Shown: positions 25,559 through 34,415, numbered from the stretch's first letter. The stretch is DNA of 64,000 bases from Candidatus Obscuribacterales bacterium (GCA_019637435.1 JAHBVO010000001.1:2170001-2234000); one strand, 5' to 3'. Notes: generated by a model from the sequence alone, not told the origin. Numbers and translations are program-made.

Positions 25559-26962
25559 ATGTTCTTCAAACAATTCTATCTAGGATGTCTAGCGCACGGC
25601 TCATACTTGGTCGGCTCGAAAGGCGAGGCAGCTGTTGTTGATCCGCAGCGTGATGTCGACCAGTATATCGAGGAGGCGGAAAAGAATGGATTGAAGATAA
25701 AGTATATTCTCGAGACTCATTTGCACGCTGATTTTGTAAGCGGGCATCGAGAGCTTGCGGCTAAAACCGGCGCCCAAATTATTTTTGGTGCTAAGGCTGG
25801 CGCCTTATTCGATCACATTGCCGCCAAGGATGGCGATACATTTGACGTTGGATCGATCAAGCTGAGAATTCTCGAAACACCGGGACATACGCCTGAGAGT
25901 ATTTGCATACTTGCTGACGACTTGGACGAAGAGGCCTCGCCTTCGAAGTTGTTCACCGGCGATACGCTCTTTATTGGTGATGTGGGGCGACCCGACCTGG
26001 TGGCTGTAAGAGGTTTTTCTCAAGAACAAATGGCCTCGATGTTGTACGACAGTTTGTACGATAAGTTGGCTAAGCTTGCGGATGAAACCGAGATCTACCC
26101 AGCTCACGGCGCAGGATCGCTTTGCGGTAAAAATCTTTCAGACGAGCGTTCGTCGACGATCGGGAAGCAGAAGCTTTTCAATTACGCGTTTAAGCCGGGA
26201 ACTGCAAAACAGGACTTCATTAAATTGGTGACCACCGATCAGCCGGAGGTTCCTGCTTATTTTCCTAAAGACGTAGAATTAAATCGTCAAGGACCGGTAC
26301 AGTTGTCCGAGATTGTTCGCCCTCGCCCGATCAACGGCGTCGAGGTCAACAAGGAGATGCAGCGTGGAACGGTTCTGTTAGATGTGCGCAGTGGTCAAGA
26401 ATTTGCCAGCGGACACGTAAAAGGGTCTTTGAACATTGGGCTGAGCGGTCAGTTCGCCTCTTGGGCTGGAACGCTCATCCCTGTGGAGACTCCAATCATC
26501 CTGCTTGCCAATGATGAGGAATCGATCGAGGAAGCCGTTATGCGACTTGCTAGAATTGGTATTGAAAGTGTTATCGGTTATCTTGAAGGTGGTGTCATCG
26601 GATGGAGCAATGCCGGTTTTGAAATTGTTGAGACGCCTGTAATAACGGTAGATGAATTGCGCTCGGAGCTTGATGAAGGAGAGAAAATATTTGTTCTCGA
26701 TGTCAGAAGAGTCGGAGAATACGCCGGAGGTCATGTTGATGGCGCTAAAAACATTCCGCTTGCTGAATTGTCGAAGCATATAACTGAAATTCCCAGGGAT
26801 GGTCAGATTGCTTTGATATGTGCAAGCGGTTATCGCTCATCAATTGCGAAGAGTTTGTTGGAGCGTGAGGGAGTGACAAACTTGATGAACGTTCTTGGCG
26901 GAATGAAAGCTTGGAACTCAAGTAATGCAGAGGCGACGGTAAGTACCACTTGTAGTCAATGA
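25559..26962 (+). CDS. CstB-like persulfide dioxygenase with two rhodanese domains
   Basis: 467-residue fusion. Residues 1-250 form a metallo-beta-lactamase domain of the ETHE1/persulfide dioxygenase type: ETHLHADFVSGH (H54, H56, D58), TPGHTPES, FTGDTLFIGDVGRPDL and YPAHGAGSLCG. Residues about 260-360 are a rhodanese fold that lacks the active cysteine (ILLANDEES in place of the loop). Residues 365-460 are an active rhodanese with C421 in ALICASGYRSS. Dioxygenase, pseudo-rhodanese, rhodanese is the order known in Staphylococcus CstB, which converts persulfides to thiosulfate. Mononuclear iron at the first domain is expected from the family. Confidence 0.9.
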   Translation: MFFKQFYLGCLAHGSYLVGSKGEAAVVDPQRDVDQYIEEAEKNGLKIKYILETHLHADFVSGHRELAAKTGAQIIFGAKAGALFDHIAAKDGDTFDVGSIKLRILETPGHTPESICILADDLDEEASPSKLFTGDTLFIGDVGRPDLVAVRGFSQEQMASMLYDSLYDKLAKLADETEIYPAHGAGSLCGKNLSDERSSTIGKQKLFNYAFKPGTAKQDFIKLVTTDQPEVPAYFPKDVELNRQGPVQLSEIVRPRPINGVEVNKEMQRGTVLLDVRSGQEFASGHVKGSLNIGLSGQFASWAGTLIPVETPIILLANDEESIEEAVMRLARIGIESVIGYLEGGVIGWSNAGFEIVETPVITVDELRSELDEGEKIFVLDVRRVGEYAGGHVDGAKNIPLAELSKHITEIPRDGQIALICASGYRSSIAKSLLEREGVTNLMNVLGGMKAWNSSNAEATVSTTCSQ

Positions 26963-26972
26963 GGTAAAAATC

Positions 26973-28160
26973 TTGAGCCGGAAGGAAAAAATCGTCATCA
27001 TTGGTGGTGGCACTGCAGGCATTTCCGTAAGCGCACGGCTGAGAAAGGCTCTGTATGGAACCGAAATCGTGGTGGTTGACCCGGCTGAAAAGCATTACTA
27101 CCAACCTCTTTGGACGCTTGTAGGAGCCGGGGTTTTCGAGCGTTCCGAGAGTGTTCGGGATGAAAGAGATTGCATTCCCGAAGGCGTCACTTGGGTGAAG
27201 GAGAGAGTTTCAAAGTTATCTCCGGAAACCAATGAGGTTGAACTCGAATCGGGCAAGCGGCTTGAATATTCAATTCTGGTCGTTTGCCCTGGTATTCAGA
27301 TCAACTGGTCAAAGGTCACGGGTCTGACCGAAGCCATTGGCACAAATGGCGTTTGCAGCAATTACGATTACAACTATGTTGAAAAAACGTGGGAGAACAT
27401 CCGCAATTTTAAAGGCGGCACAGCGCTTTTTACCCAGCCGAACACAGTAGTGAAGTGCGGTGGCGCTCCTCAGAAGATCGCCTATATGGCGGAGGACTAT
27501 TTTCAGAGTAAGGGTATCAGAGATAAGTGCAAGGTCATATTTGCGTCCGGGCAGGCCAACATCTTTGCAGTTCCGAAGTACGCTGCTGCGCTTGAAGAAG
27601 TAATCGAACGGAAGCGCATCGAGACATTATTCAAACAGAATCTTATTGAAATTCGCGCTTCGCAAAAGGAAGCGATTTTCGAGGATCTGAATGATGGTTC
27701 ACGAAAAACGATTCCTTATGACATGATTCACGTGTCACCGCCGATGGGACCACCTGACTTTATCAGTTCCAGCCCGCTGGCTGACGCAGCCGGTTGGGTT
27801 GACGTCAATAAGCATTCGTTGCAGCATCCGCGATTCAAAAACGTTTTCTCTCTCGGTGACGCAGCGAATTTACCGACGTCAAAGACCGGCGCGGCGATCC
27901 GCAAGCAGGCACCGGTTGTAGTGGCAAATATCCTCGCCCAGCTGGGAGGCTCAGAGCCAACCGCGAGCTACGATGGTTACACTTCATGTCCTCTGGTAAC
28001 TGGTTACAGGAGTTTGATACTAGCAGAGTTTGATTACGCACTCCAGCCACAGGAAACTTTTCCATTCGATCAAAGCCAGGAACGCTACTCTATGTATTTG
28101 CTGAAGAAGTACGTGCTGCCCACTTTTTACTGGGAAGGAATGCTTAAAGGCAGGCTCTAA
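26973..28160 (+). CDS. sqr: Sulfide:quinone oxidoreductase
   Basis: 395-residue FAD flavoprotein of the SQR family: N-terminal IVIIGGGTAGISVSARLRK, HYYQPLWTLVGAG, and the two catalytic-cysteine regions NGVCSNYDYN and TVVKCGGAPQKI, plus a C-terminal FAD contact (FSLGDAANLPTSKTGAAIRK). It matches the mitochondrial-type (type II) SQRs by length and motifs. It oxidises H2S to sulfane sulfur and passes electrons to the quinone pool at the inner membrane. The start is TTG at 26973 with GAGGT seven bases upstream, 10 bases after cstB. Its stop overlaps the convergent hydrolase gene by four bases. Confidence 0.9.
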   Translation: MSRKEKIVIIGGGTAGISVSARLRKALYGTEIVVVDPAEKHYYQPLWTLVGAGVFERSESVRDERDCIPEGVTWVKERVSKLSPETNEVELESGKRLEYSILVVCPGIQINWSKVTGLTEAIGTNGVCSNYDYNYVEKTWENIRNFKGGTALFTQPNTVVKCGGAPQKIAYMAEDYFQSKGIRDKCKVIFASGQANIFAVPKYAAALEEVIERKRIETLFKQNLIEIRASQKEAIFEDLNDGSRKTIPYDMIHVSPPMGPPDFISSSPLADAAGWVDVNKHSLQHPRFKNVFSLGDAANLPTSKTGAAIRKQAPVVVANILAQLGGSEPTASYDGYTSCPLVTGYRSLILAEFDYALQPQETFPFDQSQERYSMYLLKKYVLPTFYWEGMLKGRL

Positions 28161-29254
28161 TTGTTTTCCGGGCGTTGTTTATCGACCTCTTTAATGCTCG
28201 ATTCCTTTACTAGTTTAGCGAGCCTCTTTGATTGTCTTTCAGTCAGATTGTCGGTGTTGATTGTCTCAACGAGCGGACTTTTCGATGACCTCTGCGAATC
28301 TTTATCAATCCAGTTTACGAGTTTGCCGACAAGCGCCGGTGAGAATCTGCCCTCTTCCAATACCAGATGTTCTCCCTCGCCATCAATTAGAAATGTTTTG
28401 TTCTTTGATTGAGCGTCTCTGAAAAGTCTTGCAACGGCTACTGGTGATACCAGATTGTCATTGAGACCCTGGACGACGAGCAGCGGCTTGGAGAGTCGTT
28501 TCGCATAATGATCTGTTTTAGAAATGAAGCTCATGAAAGCCTTCGCTTCGCCAAGAGTCAATTTGAGTTTATGACTCGAGTCGTTCATCCAATGATCGCT
28601 CAATGATTGATCTTTTGTCGCCTGATGAATGAAAGCCTTTCCAGCGGGACCCGGCATGCTGTGGGGCATGAACACAAACTCTACAAAACCTTTTAGAGCG
28701 TTCCTTTTAATTTTAAGTATTTTCCAAGCCGGTGCTGAACAAATGACTCCGTCGACCAATTCAGGGTGTTCAGCGCCAACTCTCACTGCAAGCGCTCCTC
28801 CCATGGACTCGCCGATCAGAAACACTTTTGACTCCGGTGACTCTTTGTGAATTGACTCCAAAAGTTTGCTTACGTCGTCAACAGTATCAACACAATCAAG
28901 TTTGGCGTATTCGGCTTTGTCTCTGTCGGGGCCGAAACCGCGAACGTTGACTCCGTAGCCGTCGAAACCTGCGTTTTCAAGCTCCTTCGCCAGCGGTCTG
29001 TATGCCCTGGCACAGAGACCCAGTCCGTGAATGCAAACAATGACCGTGTTGTTTGGAGTTGGACTGTTCCACTTCAAAATATGTGTGTCGCCTACAACAA
29101 CACAAGATGGCTCCTCTCTGCACGGTGCGCCTATACTGACTGACTTCTCTATCGGCCGAGTTGTGCCGTCTGCGAGGGCGGCTGTACCGGAACCACTCAG
29201 GAGAATTACTGCGAGCAGACCTTGTTGTATGAGGGGGATAACGATTTTAAACAT
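28157..29254 (-). CDS. Exported alpha/beta hydrolase (serine aminopeptidase/lysophospholipase type)
   Basis: 365 residues. A Sec signal peptide (IPLIQQGLLAVILLSGSGTAALA) is followed by an alpha/beta hydrolase domain: VIVCIHGLGLCARAYRPLAK (oxyanion HG), nucleophile elbow FLIGESMGGALAV, a late Asp in VVQGLNDNLVSP and a His in GEGEHLVLEEGR. This fits the S33/monoacylglycerol-lipase group. The C-terminal 40 residues are polar. The promoter at 29303-29331 carries the same operator as the sulfur operon, which is unexpected for this enzyme class. Substrate unknown; possibly a lipid ester or thioester in the periplasm. Confidence 0.85.
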   Translation of the reverse strand: MFKIVIPLIQQGLLAVILLSGSGTAALADGTTRPIEKSVSIGAPCREEPSCVVVGDTHILKWNSPTPNNTVIVCIHGLGLCARAYRPLAKELENAGFDGYGVNVRGFGPDRDKAEYAKLDCVDTVDDVSKLLESIHKESPESKVFLIGESMGGALAVRVGAEHPELVDGVICSAPAWKILKIKRNALKGFVEFVFMPHSMPGPAGKAFIHQATKDQSLSDHWMNDSSHKLKLTLGEAKAFMSFISKTDHYAKRLSKPLLVVQGLNDNLVSPVAVARLFRDAQSKNKTFLIDGEGEHLVLEEGRFSPALVGKLVNWIDKDSQRSSKSPLVETINTDNLTERQSKRLAKLVKESSIKEVDKQRPENN

Positions 29255-29302
29255 GGTCGCGTCCTCAGATTTGAAGGTTTCATTGATGAATCTTCAAATA
29301 TA

Positions 29303-29331
29303 AGTATATCGTTAGTTGGTTGTATAGCGAA
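29303..29331 (-). promoter_or_regulatory. Promoter with sulfur-regulon operator (alpha/beta hydrolase)
   Basis: On the minus strand: -35 TTCGCT, 17-base spacer ATACAACCAACTAACGA, -10 TATACT. Both boxes are identical to those of the CoA-disulfide reductase promoter, and the spacer differs from that of the ygaP promoter by two bases. The predicted transcript begins about 42 bases before the ATG. Confidence 0.7.
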
Positions 29332-29400
29332 GCGTTTGTAAACGATTGCGGACCAACATTTTCTGAAGGCTCAGACCGGTCCTGGAGTTCGAATTTCGTG

Positions 29401-30204
29401 TTAGTAGAACTGCTTGAACAGGACTTGCACCTCGCCGCCCGATTGCGTCGCAGCTGTTCTTACCAATGTGCAGTTTGCCTTTTTATTCACGTTGCCCCAG
29501 TTTAACCAAACGCTGTTGCAGCCCGGATCCACGCTCGATGTGCAATCGTCGCATCCGGGCGGATAGATTCCGTTGCGATTGAGATTCGGGCTGTTTGGTT
29601 TGGTTCCAAGAGTCAGATTGGACATCGAGGTTACTGAAGCACCACCCGCGGTTAACCAGGGACCGCCTGAGTAAGTCGGCGGATTGTTCGAGTTCAAATT
29701 GCACACGATTCTGCAGTTGACACCATTAACGCAGCTGATATCAGTCGATTCTTGAGGCTGCACCGCCTGCGGTGACTGTACGTAGGCCGGAGTATTGTTG
29801 TTCAGTGTGAATTCTGCCAGATTTATTCCATTCGGATAAGCAACGGGCGGACACAGAAGCGGTGGTGTTCCAAATGAAAGGTTGCCGCTGATTGCAGTTC
29901 CAGCTGGCGATGTGTATGAAACCTTCGCACCGCGTGCTAGTGTAAACGAGCCTTGAAGCCCGCTGCCGGTCCAAGTCACTGGCGGAGTAAAAGTCACCTG
30001 GGTTACATCTTGAACAAAACCAGGATTGCTCGGGTAGAAATTCGGATACGCTCCAAGCGTAAGGTACACAGTCACAGCCGCATTGCTGTCGTTTTTAACC
30101 GTCAATTTTGTTTGACCGAGACCCTGCGCTTCCGCAGGCGCGTTGGTCGTTGCAATCGTAAGCAAAGCACTCAAAAAAACACTCGTCAGGTAACTCGTTT
30201 TCAT
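29401..30204 (-). CDS. Secreted protein with paired cysteines, unknown function
   Basis: 267 residues from the ATG at 30204, chosen because it begins a clean Sec signal peptide (TSVFLSALLTIATTNAPAEA) and has GGGGTG upstream. The mature part is beta-rich and Asn/Pro/Gly/Thr-rich (LTVKNDSNAAVTVYLTLGAY). It has several cysteines: CVNGVNCRIVC, CDDCTSSVDPGC and NCTLV, likely disulfide-bonded after export. The opening strand and cysteine richness recall thaumatin-like or osmotin-like folds, but I cannot support that family. The region up to the hydrolase promoter holds no other gene. Confidence 0.7.
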   Translation of the reverse strand: MKTSYLTSVFLSALLTIATTNAPAEAQGLGQTKLTVKNDSNAAVTVYLTLGAYPNFYPSNPGFVQDVTQVTFTPPVTWTGSGLQGSFTLARGAKVSYTSPAGTAISGNLSFGTPPLLCPPVAYPNGINLAEFTLNNNTPAYVQSPQAVQPQESTDISCVNGVNCRIVCNLNSNNPPTYSGGPWLTAGGASVTSMSNLTLGTKPNSPNLNRNGIYPPGCDDCTSSVDPGCNSVWLNWGNVNKKANCTLVRTAATQSGGEVQVLFKQFY

Positions 30205-30410
30205 AAAAACACCCCGAGGCAATTCCGCACAGACAGTTTTACATGCCCACAGATTTCTTGTTAATCTCGAAGTCTCTGCACTAAAGAAGTGTACTGCCGC
30301 GTAATGCTCACCAGCAGGTTATTTGCGGTTTGATAGAATATTTACAATTAGGGCGAAGATGCTGCCGTTGTTTATGGCAAGCTAGCGCTCCTTGTAGAAA
30401 CTTTGGGTCT

Positions 30411-30674
30411 ATGATTAGAGAGTGGTTAGTCCGGCTGAACACTGCTACCAAATATGGTGGCATCTTCCAGCGCGTCGTCGCGCTGTCTATTATCGCTCCG
30501 ATCCTGACGATCCTTCTTTCGACTTCCACTTTGGCGCTCCCCTCGGATGCGGAATTAATAGCGATCGACTACACGCAGATAGAGCCATCCGAATTTGTTC
30601 GGAAGACAGAGCCTCTGCTGCTTAACAGCCAGAGTCAAGAGAGTCAGAACAAGCGTCTGAAGCCTGCTAAGTGA
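30411..30674 (+). CDS. Small exported protein, unknown
   Basis: 87 residues from the ATG at 30411. Residues about 20-45 are a signal peptide or anchor (VVALSIIAPILTILLSTST then LAL). The remaining 45 residues are polar (SEFVRKTEPLLLNSQSQESQ). The frame is open further upstream, but that part is Cys/Arg-rich and unlike protein. No domain is recognised. Confidence 0.45.
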   Translation: MIREWLVRLNTATKYGGIFQRVVALSIIAPILTILLSTSTLALPSDAELIAIDYTQIEPSEFVRKTEPLLLNSQSQESQNKRLKPAK

Positions 30675-30754
30675 AGTCTACGTAATTCCTACATTGTGTG
30701 GACCATCTGTCCGGTCTAGGATAGCTGGACTCGCACAGTTTCTATTCACTCGCT

Positions 30755-31633
30755 ATGTCGGAAGCCTCCTCGAAAGAAATTTCTCGTCACGTAAGCTTAG
30801 TACAGCCGGAATCAGCGGCTACAGAATCGTCATGGACTAACACCGAGATCGCCACTGGCGCGGCTCTATCGGTTGCGGCATTGGGCGTTGCGATTGCAGC
30901 CAGAAAACCGATCGCGGGGGCCGTTCGCTCGGCGCTCTCCATGGCGGCTGGTGAAACCAAGGCGATACTGCCGGAGCTCAAGGTTGTCGGCTCCGAAACA
31001 GGTTTATTGACTCAAGGCGCGAAGTCCGGTGCTTCATCTCTGACCAGAACGCCGTTTTCATCGCTGGGCGAGCCTTTTCAGGAAAGCGGTCGATTGGTCT
31101 CCGGAACGCATCGCCTATCCTGGGACGAACTCGTGAGGCACTTTGGCACGACGCCAGAGCGCCAGGTGCTGCTGGAAAGGTTTAAACCGATTGCGCACGA
31201 CCTCAAAGCCGCCAAAGTTGATAGCGTCGAAATCGGCGGTAGTTTTGCGTCTAAGAAACCGGCGCCGAAAGACATCGATTTTGCCTGGAACAACGAACAA
31301 CCCGGTTTCAGCCCCTTGCGATTGCGATGGCGGCAGCCCGATTTAATGACGGCAGAAACCGATGCCTTGCAGTATCGCGGACTGCATAACGTCAATGGCG
31401 CCAAGGGGGCGAACTATCCGGATGCTCTGCAGTTTTTGCGGAAAGTAAAAATTGAGCCTAAGGTCGATGTCGACGTTGGAAAGATCAAGTCCCATGCCGA
31501 ACTGGTGGAACTTGCCGAGTTGAGACGGCAAGCTCGAATCGATGCAGCGATGCTAGAGGAACAAATGCGCGCGGCTGGAACCTTGCATCGCAACGGTCTT
31601 CTTTCGCTAGACCTTAAGAGCCTACCAAAGTAA
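30755..31633 (+). CDS. Nucleotidyltransferase-like protein with hydrophobic N-terminal segment
   Basis: 292 residues. Residues about 30-65 are hydrophobic and Ala-rich (TGAALSVAALGVAIAA). Around residue 160 is VEIGGSFASKKPAPKDIDFAW, matching the G-S-F(x)n-P-x-D-I-D core of nucleotidyltransferase-fold proteins of the kind annotated near DUF6932, in which the paired acidic residues bind metal. A third acid may lie in VDVDVGKIK. The C-terminal part has a helix rich in Glu/Arg. It appears to be a single gene with no obvious antitoxin partner. NTase activity is inferred from the motif only. Confidence 0.6.
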   Translation: MSEASSKEISRHVSLVQPESAATESSWTNTEIATGAALSVAALGVAIAARKPIAGAVRSALSMAAGETKAILPELKVVGSETGLLTQGAKSGASSLTRTPFSSLGEPFQESGRLVSGTHRLSWDELVRHFGTTPERQVLLERFKPIAHDLKAAKVDSVEIGGSFASKKPAPKDIDFAWNNEQPGFSPLRLRWRQPDLMTAETDALQYRGLHNVNGAKGANYPDALQFLRKVKIEPKVDVDVGKIKSHAELVELAELRRQARIDAAMLEEQMRAAGTLHRNGLLSLDLKSLPK

Positions 31634-31667
31634 CTTTCCGATACTGGAAATCAATTAGCTGACCAGA

Positions 31668-33584
31668 CTATAGGTGAACAGATCGTTCAGCCGCCTCCAG
31701 CGAGGCTTTCAACTTCTGGCGAACAGTTTCGTCCTCTTTTATTTTTAGAGCGGCCTCGTACTCGACGATACTGCCGGCAATATCATTCTGACCGAAGGCG
31801 ATGTCGCCGAGTTCGACTCGATCCGAAAAACTGTTTGGATCTCTGCCGGCCATTCGCATCATAATTTTGAAATTTTTCATAGTGACCTGATTTGTCGGAT
31901 CCAGATACAGCGAATTGCGAAAGTGCTTGAGAGACAAATCGGGTTGAGCTCGCTGCTCCATTCCTAAGTTGTTGTATGCGATGGACAAGTTTTGGAAGGC
32001 CTTCTTGTAGGATGTGTCATATAGGATTGCATTCTGAAACGTAATAATTGCTGACTCAATTTCGTGCTGTTTCAGTCTCAGAACGGCTTGATTATTCAAC
32101 ATCGTTGCTATTGAACGATAAGAGTGCCGAGGCTTTGCGAGGTGAATGGAGCGCATCAAGGTAACCGGCAACAGCTGTGCGGTTCCCGTGGGGCATTTGT
32201 CCGACGTGTCTGCCACTACGACCACATCTTTCCGTGAGCCGGTCCAATTCTCGACCTGCCAAATTCCTTTTGGAAATTTAGAGAAAACTGACGGCTCTGA
32301 ATCCGACTTCGTCTCTACAATCGGCGCCGTTCCTTTTCCAATGTCGACAGTGATAGCTGACACCTCTCCTGAATCGTCCCAAACGAACAGACTGGTCCTC
32401 CCTTCGTTTCGCCCGATCAAGGCGATTTCTGTGGACGATACCACGCATGGTATCGCCACATCGGGATCACTAACAACAGTCCTCGTGATGCTGTGCTCAG
32501 TTTTAAATAGTCGTGGTTGGCCGGTCTTTGCCCCAATTTGCTTTGTTGGCCAAATCTCGGCGAGAGTCAATATTTCGTTCGAGAGATAAGGGAATTCCGA
32601 TTGCGGCTTCACCCTGAATATGTTTTTCACGATAAACCGACGCAGTGCGTGAAGGGCGGGCAACATCGAATTTGAGTGCTTTGAGACTGTAAGAGCCCAT
32701 GCCTCACTGTTTCCGACCTCATCCTCTATCGCCATAGTCGTCTTGCCGGAGGACCTTCCTATCAGAATAACCTCTCGCTTCTCAGTTACGACCGGATCTG
32801 CAACTTTGGTGTTGGCGACTGCGATATTGTTTATCCCATCCGGAACGCGGAAGGCTCTGCACTGCGATACGTCTAAATGCACGTTACGACTCGTTTTGTA
32901 GTGATCTGTGCGGACATTCGATCTGACAGTCACTTTGTCGCTTTTGCCCCACTGTAAGACATCTTCTCTAGGTCCCTTCGCTTTATGCGGCGGTTTAGGG
33001 GGCAGTTGCGGAGTTCTTCTTACTGACAGATTGCAATTAACCTGCTTTGTTGCAAACTCCTCTTCCAATTTGATGGAGGGGAAATCTGCTAGGGACACTA
33101 CAGTTTCGTCCGTAAAATTCGCTCGACGGTCAAGTTCTGTTTTGGCGGCAGTGAGATTAGAGCTTAGAAAGTCGGGAGTGTTTTCAACGCGGACCTCCAT
33201 TAATAGGGTCGCGCCAAGTTCGTTCCACAGGATTAGGGTAGTCACTCCGGGCTTCCTTCCCCGGATATATAGGTCAGTTTCGCAAACAACAACTGGTTCA
33301 GCAATGTTCGGATCCGCTATTGCGGTTCTGACGATGTTGTTCTTCGTTCGAAACAGTCGCGCCTGAGACACTGAAAGATCGAGAATGTATTTCTTTTCGA
33401 ACTCCTGTAACCGCACTGCCTTGCTCGAAACCGTCGCGCGAGGCTCTTCTTGCGCGCCTATTAAGGGTGAAGCGACAGCGTTTTCCGCGGAGAAGACGCC
33501 CAGCAGAAGCCCAAATGACGCTGCTTTTAGCGGAAGCCGCGCACAATCTAAATGATGCAAGTAATTACGCGAACTCATCGACAC
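31668..33584 (-). CDS. Protein with three pilus-secretin N-terminal-like domains and C-terminal TPRs
   Basis: 638 residues with an N-terminal signal region. Three copies of the T2SS-T3SS_pil_N-type domain (as at the start of CpaC/RcpA secretins) are visible. Each has a strand, the A-(D/N)-x-x-(I/V)-A-(D/E/I)-P-V turn, and a G-R-x-x-G-x-T-x-L end: TAIADPNIAEPVVV/IRGRKPGVTTLILW, VANTKVADPVVT/LIGRSSGKTTMAI, and VVSDPDVAIPCVV/LIGRNEGRTSLFVW. The last 140 residues are TPR-like (LKHFRNSLYLDPTN). No secretin beta-domain is present, so it does not form the usual pore. It likely acts in the periplasm as a scaffold. It is divergent from, and overlaps the upstream frame of, the next gene. Confidence 0.75.
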   Translation of the reverse strand: MSMSSRNYLHHLDCARLPLKAASFGLLLGVFSAENAVASPLIGAQEEPRATVSSKAVRLQEFEKKYILDLSVSQARLFRTKNNIVRTAIADPNIAEPVVVCETDLYIRGRKPGVTTLILWNELGATLLMEVRVENTPDFLSSNLTAAKTELDRRANFTDETVVSLADFPSIKLEEEFATKQVNCNLSVRRTPQLPPKPPHKAKGPREDVLQWGKSDKVTVRSNVRTDHYKTSRNVHLDVSQCRAFRVPDGINNIAVANTKVADPVVTEKREVILIGRSSGKTTMAIEDEVGNSEAWALTVSKHSNSMLPALHALRRFIVKNIFRVKPQSEFPYLSNEILTLAEIWPTKQIGAKTGQPRLFKTEHSITRTVVSDPDVAIPCVVSSTEIALIGRNEGRTSLFVWDDSGEVSAITVDIGKGTAPIVETKSDSEPSVFSKFPKGIWQVENWTGSRKDVVVVADTSDKCPTGTAQLLPVTLMRSIHLAKPRHSYRSIATMLNNQAVLRLKQHEIESAIITFQNAILYDTSYKKAFQNLSIAYNNLGMEQRAQPDLSLKHFRNSLYLDPTNQVTMKNFKIMMRMAGRDPNSFSDRVELGDIAFGQNDIAGSIVEYEAALKIKEDETVRQKLKASLEAAERSVHL

Positions 33585-33698
33585 GGCACTTCCGCGTTTC
33601 TAGACAGACCTAACTATTATATTCAACTCGTTCAGTCTCGGCTTGGATTACGTCGGTCGGTGTATGCTGGAGTAGTATGTTTGCTAGGCGGCGTGAAG

Positions 33699-34415
33699 AT
33701 GGATGTCGAAGAAGTAACTGCGAGAACGAAAAAACGTTATTCTCTCCTCGAAACATACGAGGACGAGGGTGTTTTCGAGCAGCGGAGTTATGGGCGCATT
33801 TACAAGCACACTTTTCGCACCTCGTTTTCCAGACCCGGCAACTTGCTTTTTCAAACTCAGTGCGTCAAACCCGACGAGACTCACTTCGCGCCTTTGGAAA
33901 AGTTTGGAGTGCGGCTTGTCATGAAAGCTGGTAAAGCGGTTTCTCGCTTCAGCCACGCAGTCGGAGAGACCGATCATTCAGACGTGGCAATCTGGAGTGC
34001 TGTCAGTTCTTCTCGCGATATTTTTAGATTGGTTGTTCCGCTACTTTTGCCAGATGTCGCGGTCTCACCCTTGTTAAATCAAAAATTTAGATTGATTCCC
34101 GATCGTTCTGGAGCAAATGACAGCTACCACCTGTGGTGCCTCGAAAAACGCTTTCATATTTGGATTGACAAGGACGATATGATTATTCGTCGGTTTAAAC
34201 AGGAGTATGCGGACTCCGGACTCAAGGACCTCTGGAATGAAACATTTCCGCAGTTCCATACGCAGAGTCAGGGAGACTTATCTGCGGTTTTCGACGAGGT
34301 GCGCTGCGATCAGCCTATAGCCGAATCTGTCTTCTCATTCGATGATTATGTAAGTGAGCCGGTAGCCGTTGAGTCTGCCGTCGCTTTGTTCAAGAAAATG
34401 TTTTCTACAAAGTAA
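33699..34415 (+). CDS. Hypothetical protein, possibly LolA-like beta fold
   Basis: About 238 residues from the ATG at 33699, chosen because the frame before it overlaps the start of the divergent gene and looks unlike protein. It begins with a helix then ETYEDEGVFEQRSYGRIYKH and alternating strands (FRTSFSRPGNLLFQTQ), ending in FDEVRCDQPIAESVFSFD. That order is reminiscent of LolA/DUF2092-type outer-membrane lipoprotein carriers, but no signal peptide is seen. The assignment is weak and the protein may be cytoplasmic. Confidence 0.5.
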   Translation: MDVEEVTARTKKRYSLLETYEDEGVFEQRSYGRIYKHTFRTSFSRPGNLLFQTQCVKPDETHFAPLEKFGVRLVMKAGKAVSRFSHAVGETDHSDVAIWSAVSSSRDIFRLVVPLLLPDVAVSPLLNQKFRLIPDRSGANDSYHLWCLEKRFHIWIDKDDMIIRRFKQEYADSGLKDLWNETFPQFHTQSQGDLSAVFDEVRCDQPIAESVFSFDDYVSEPVAVESAVALFKKMFSTK

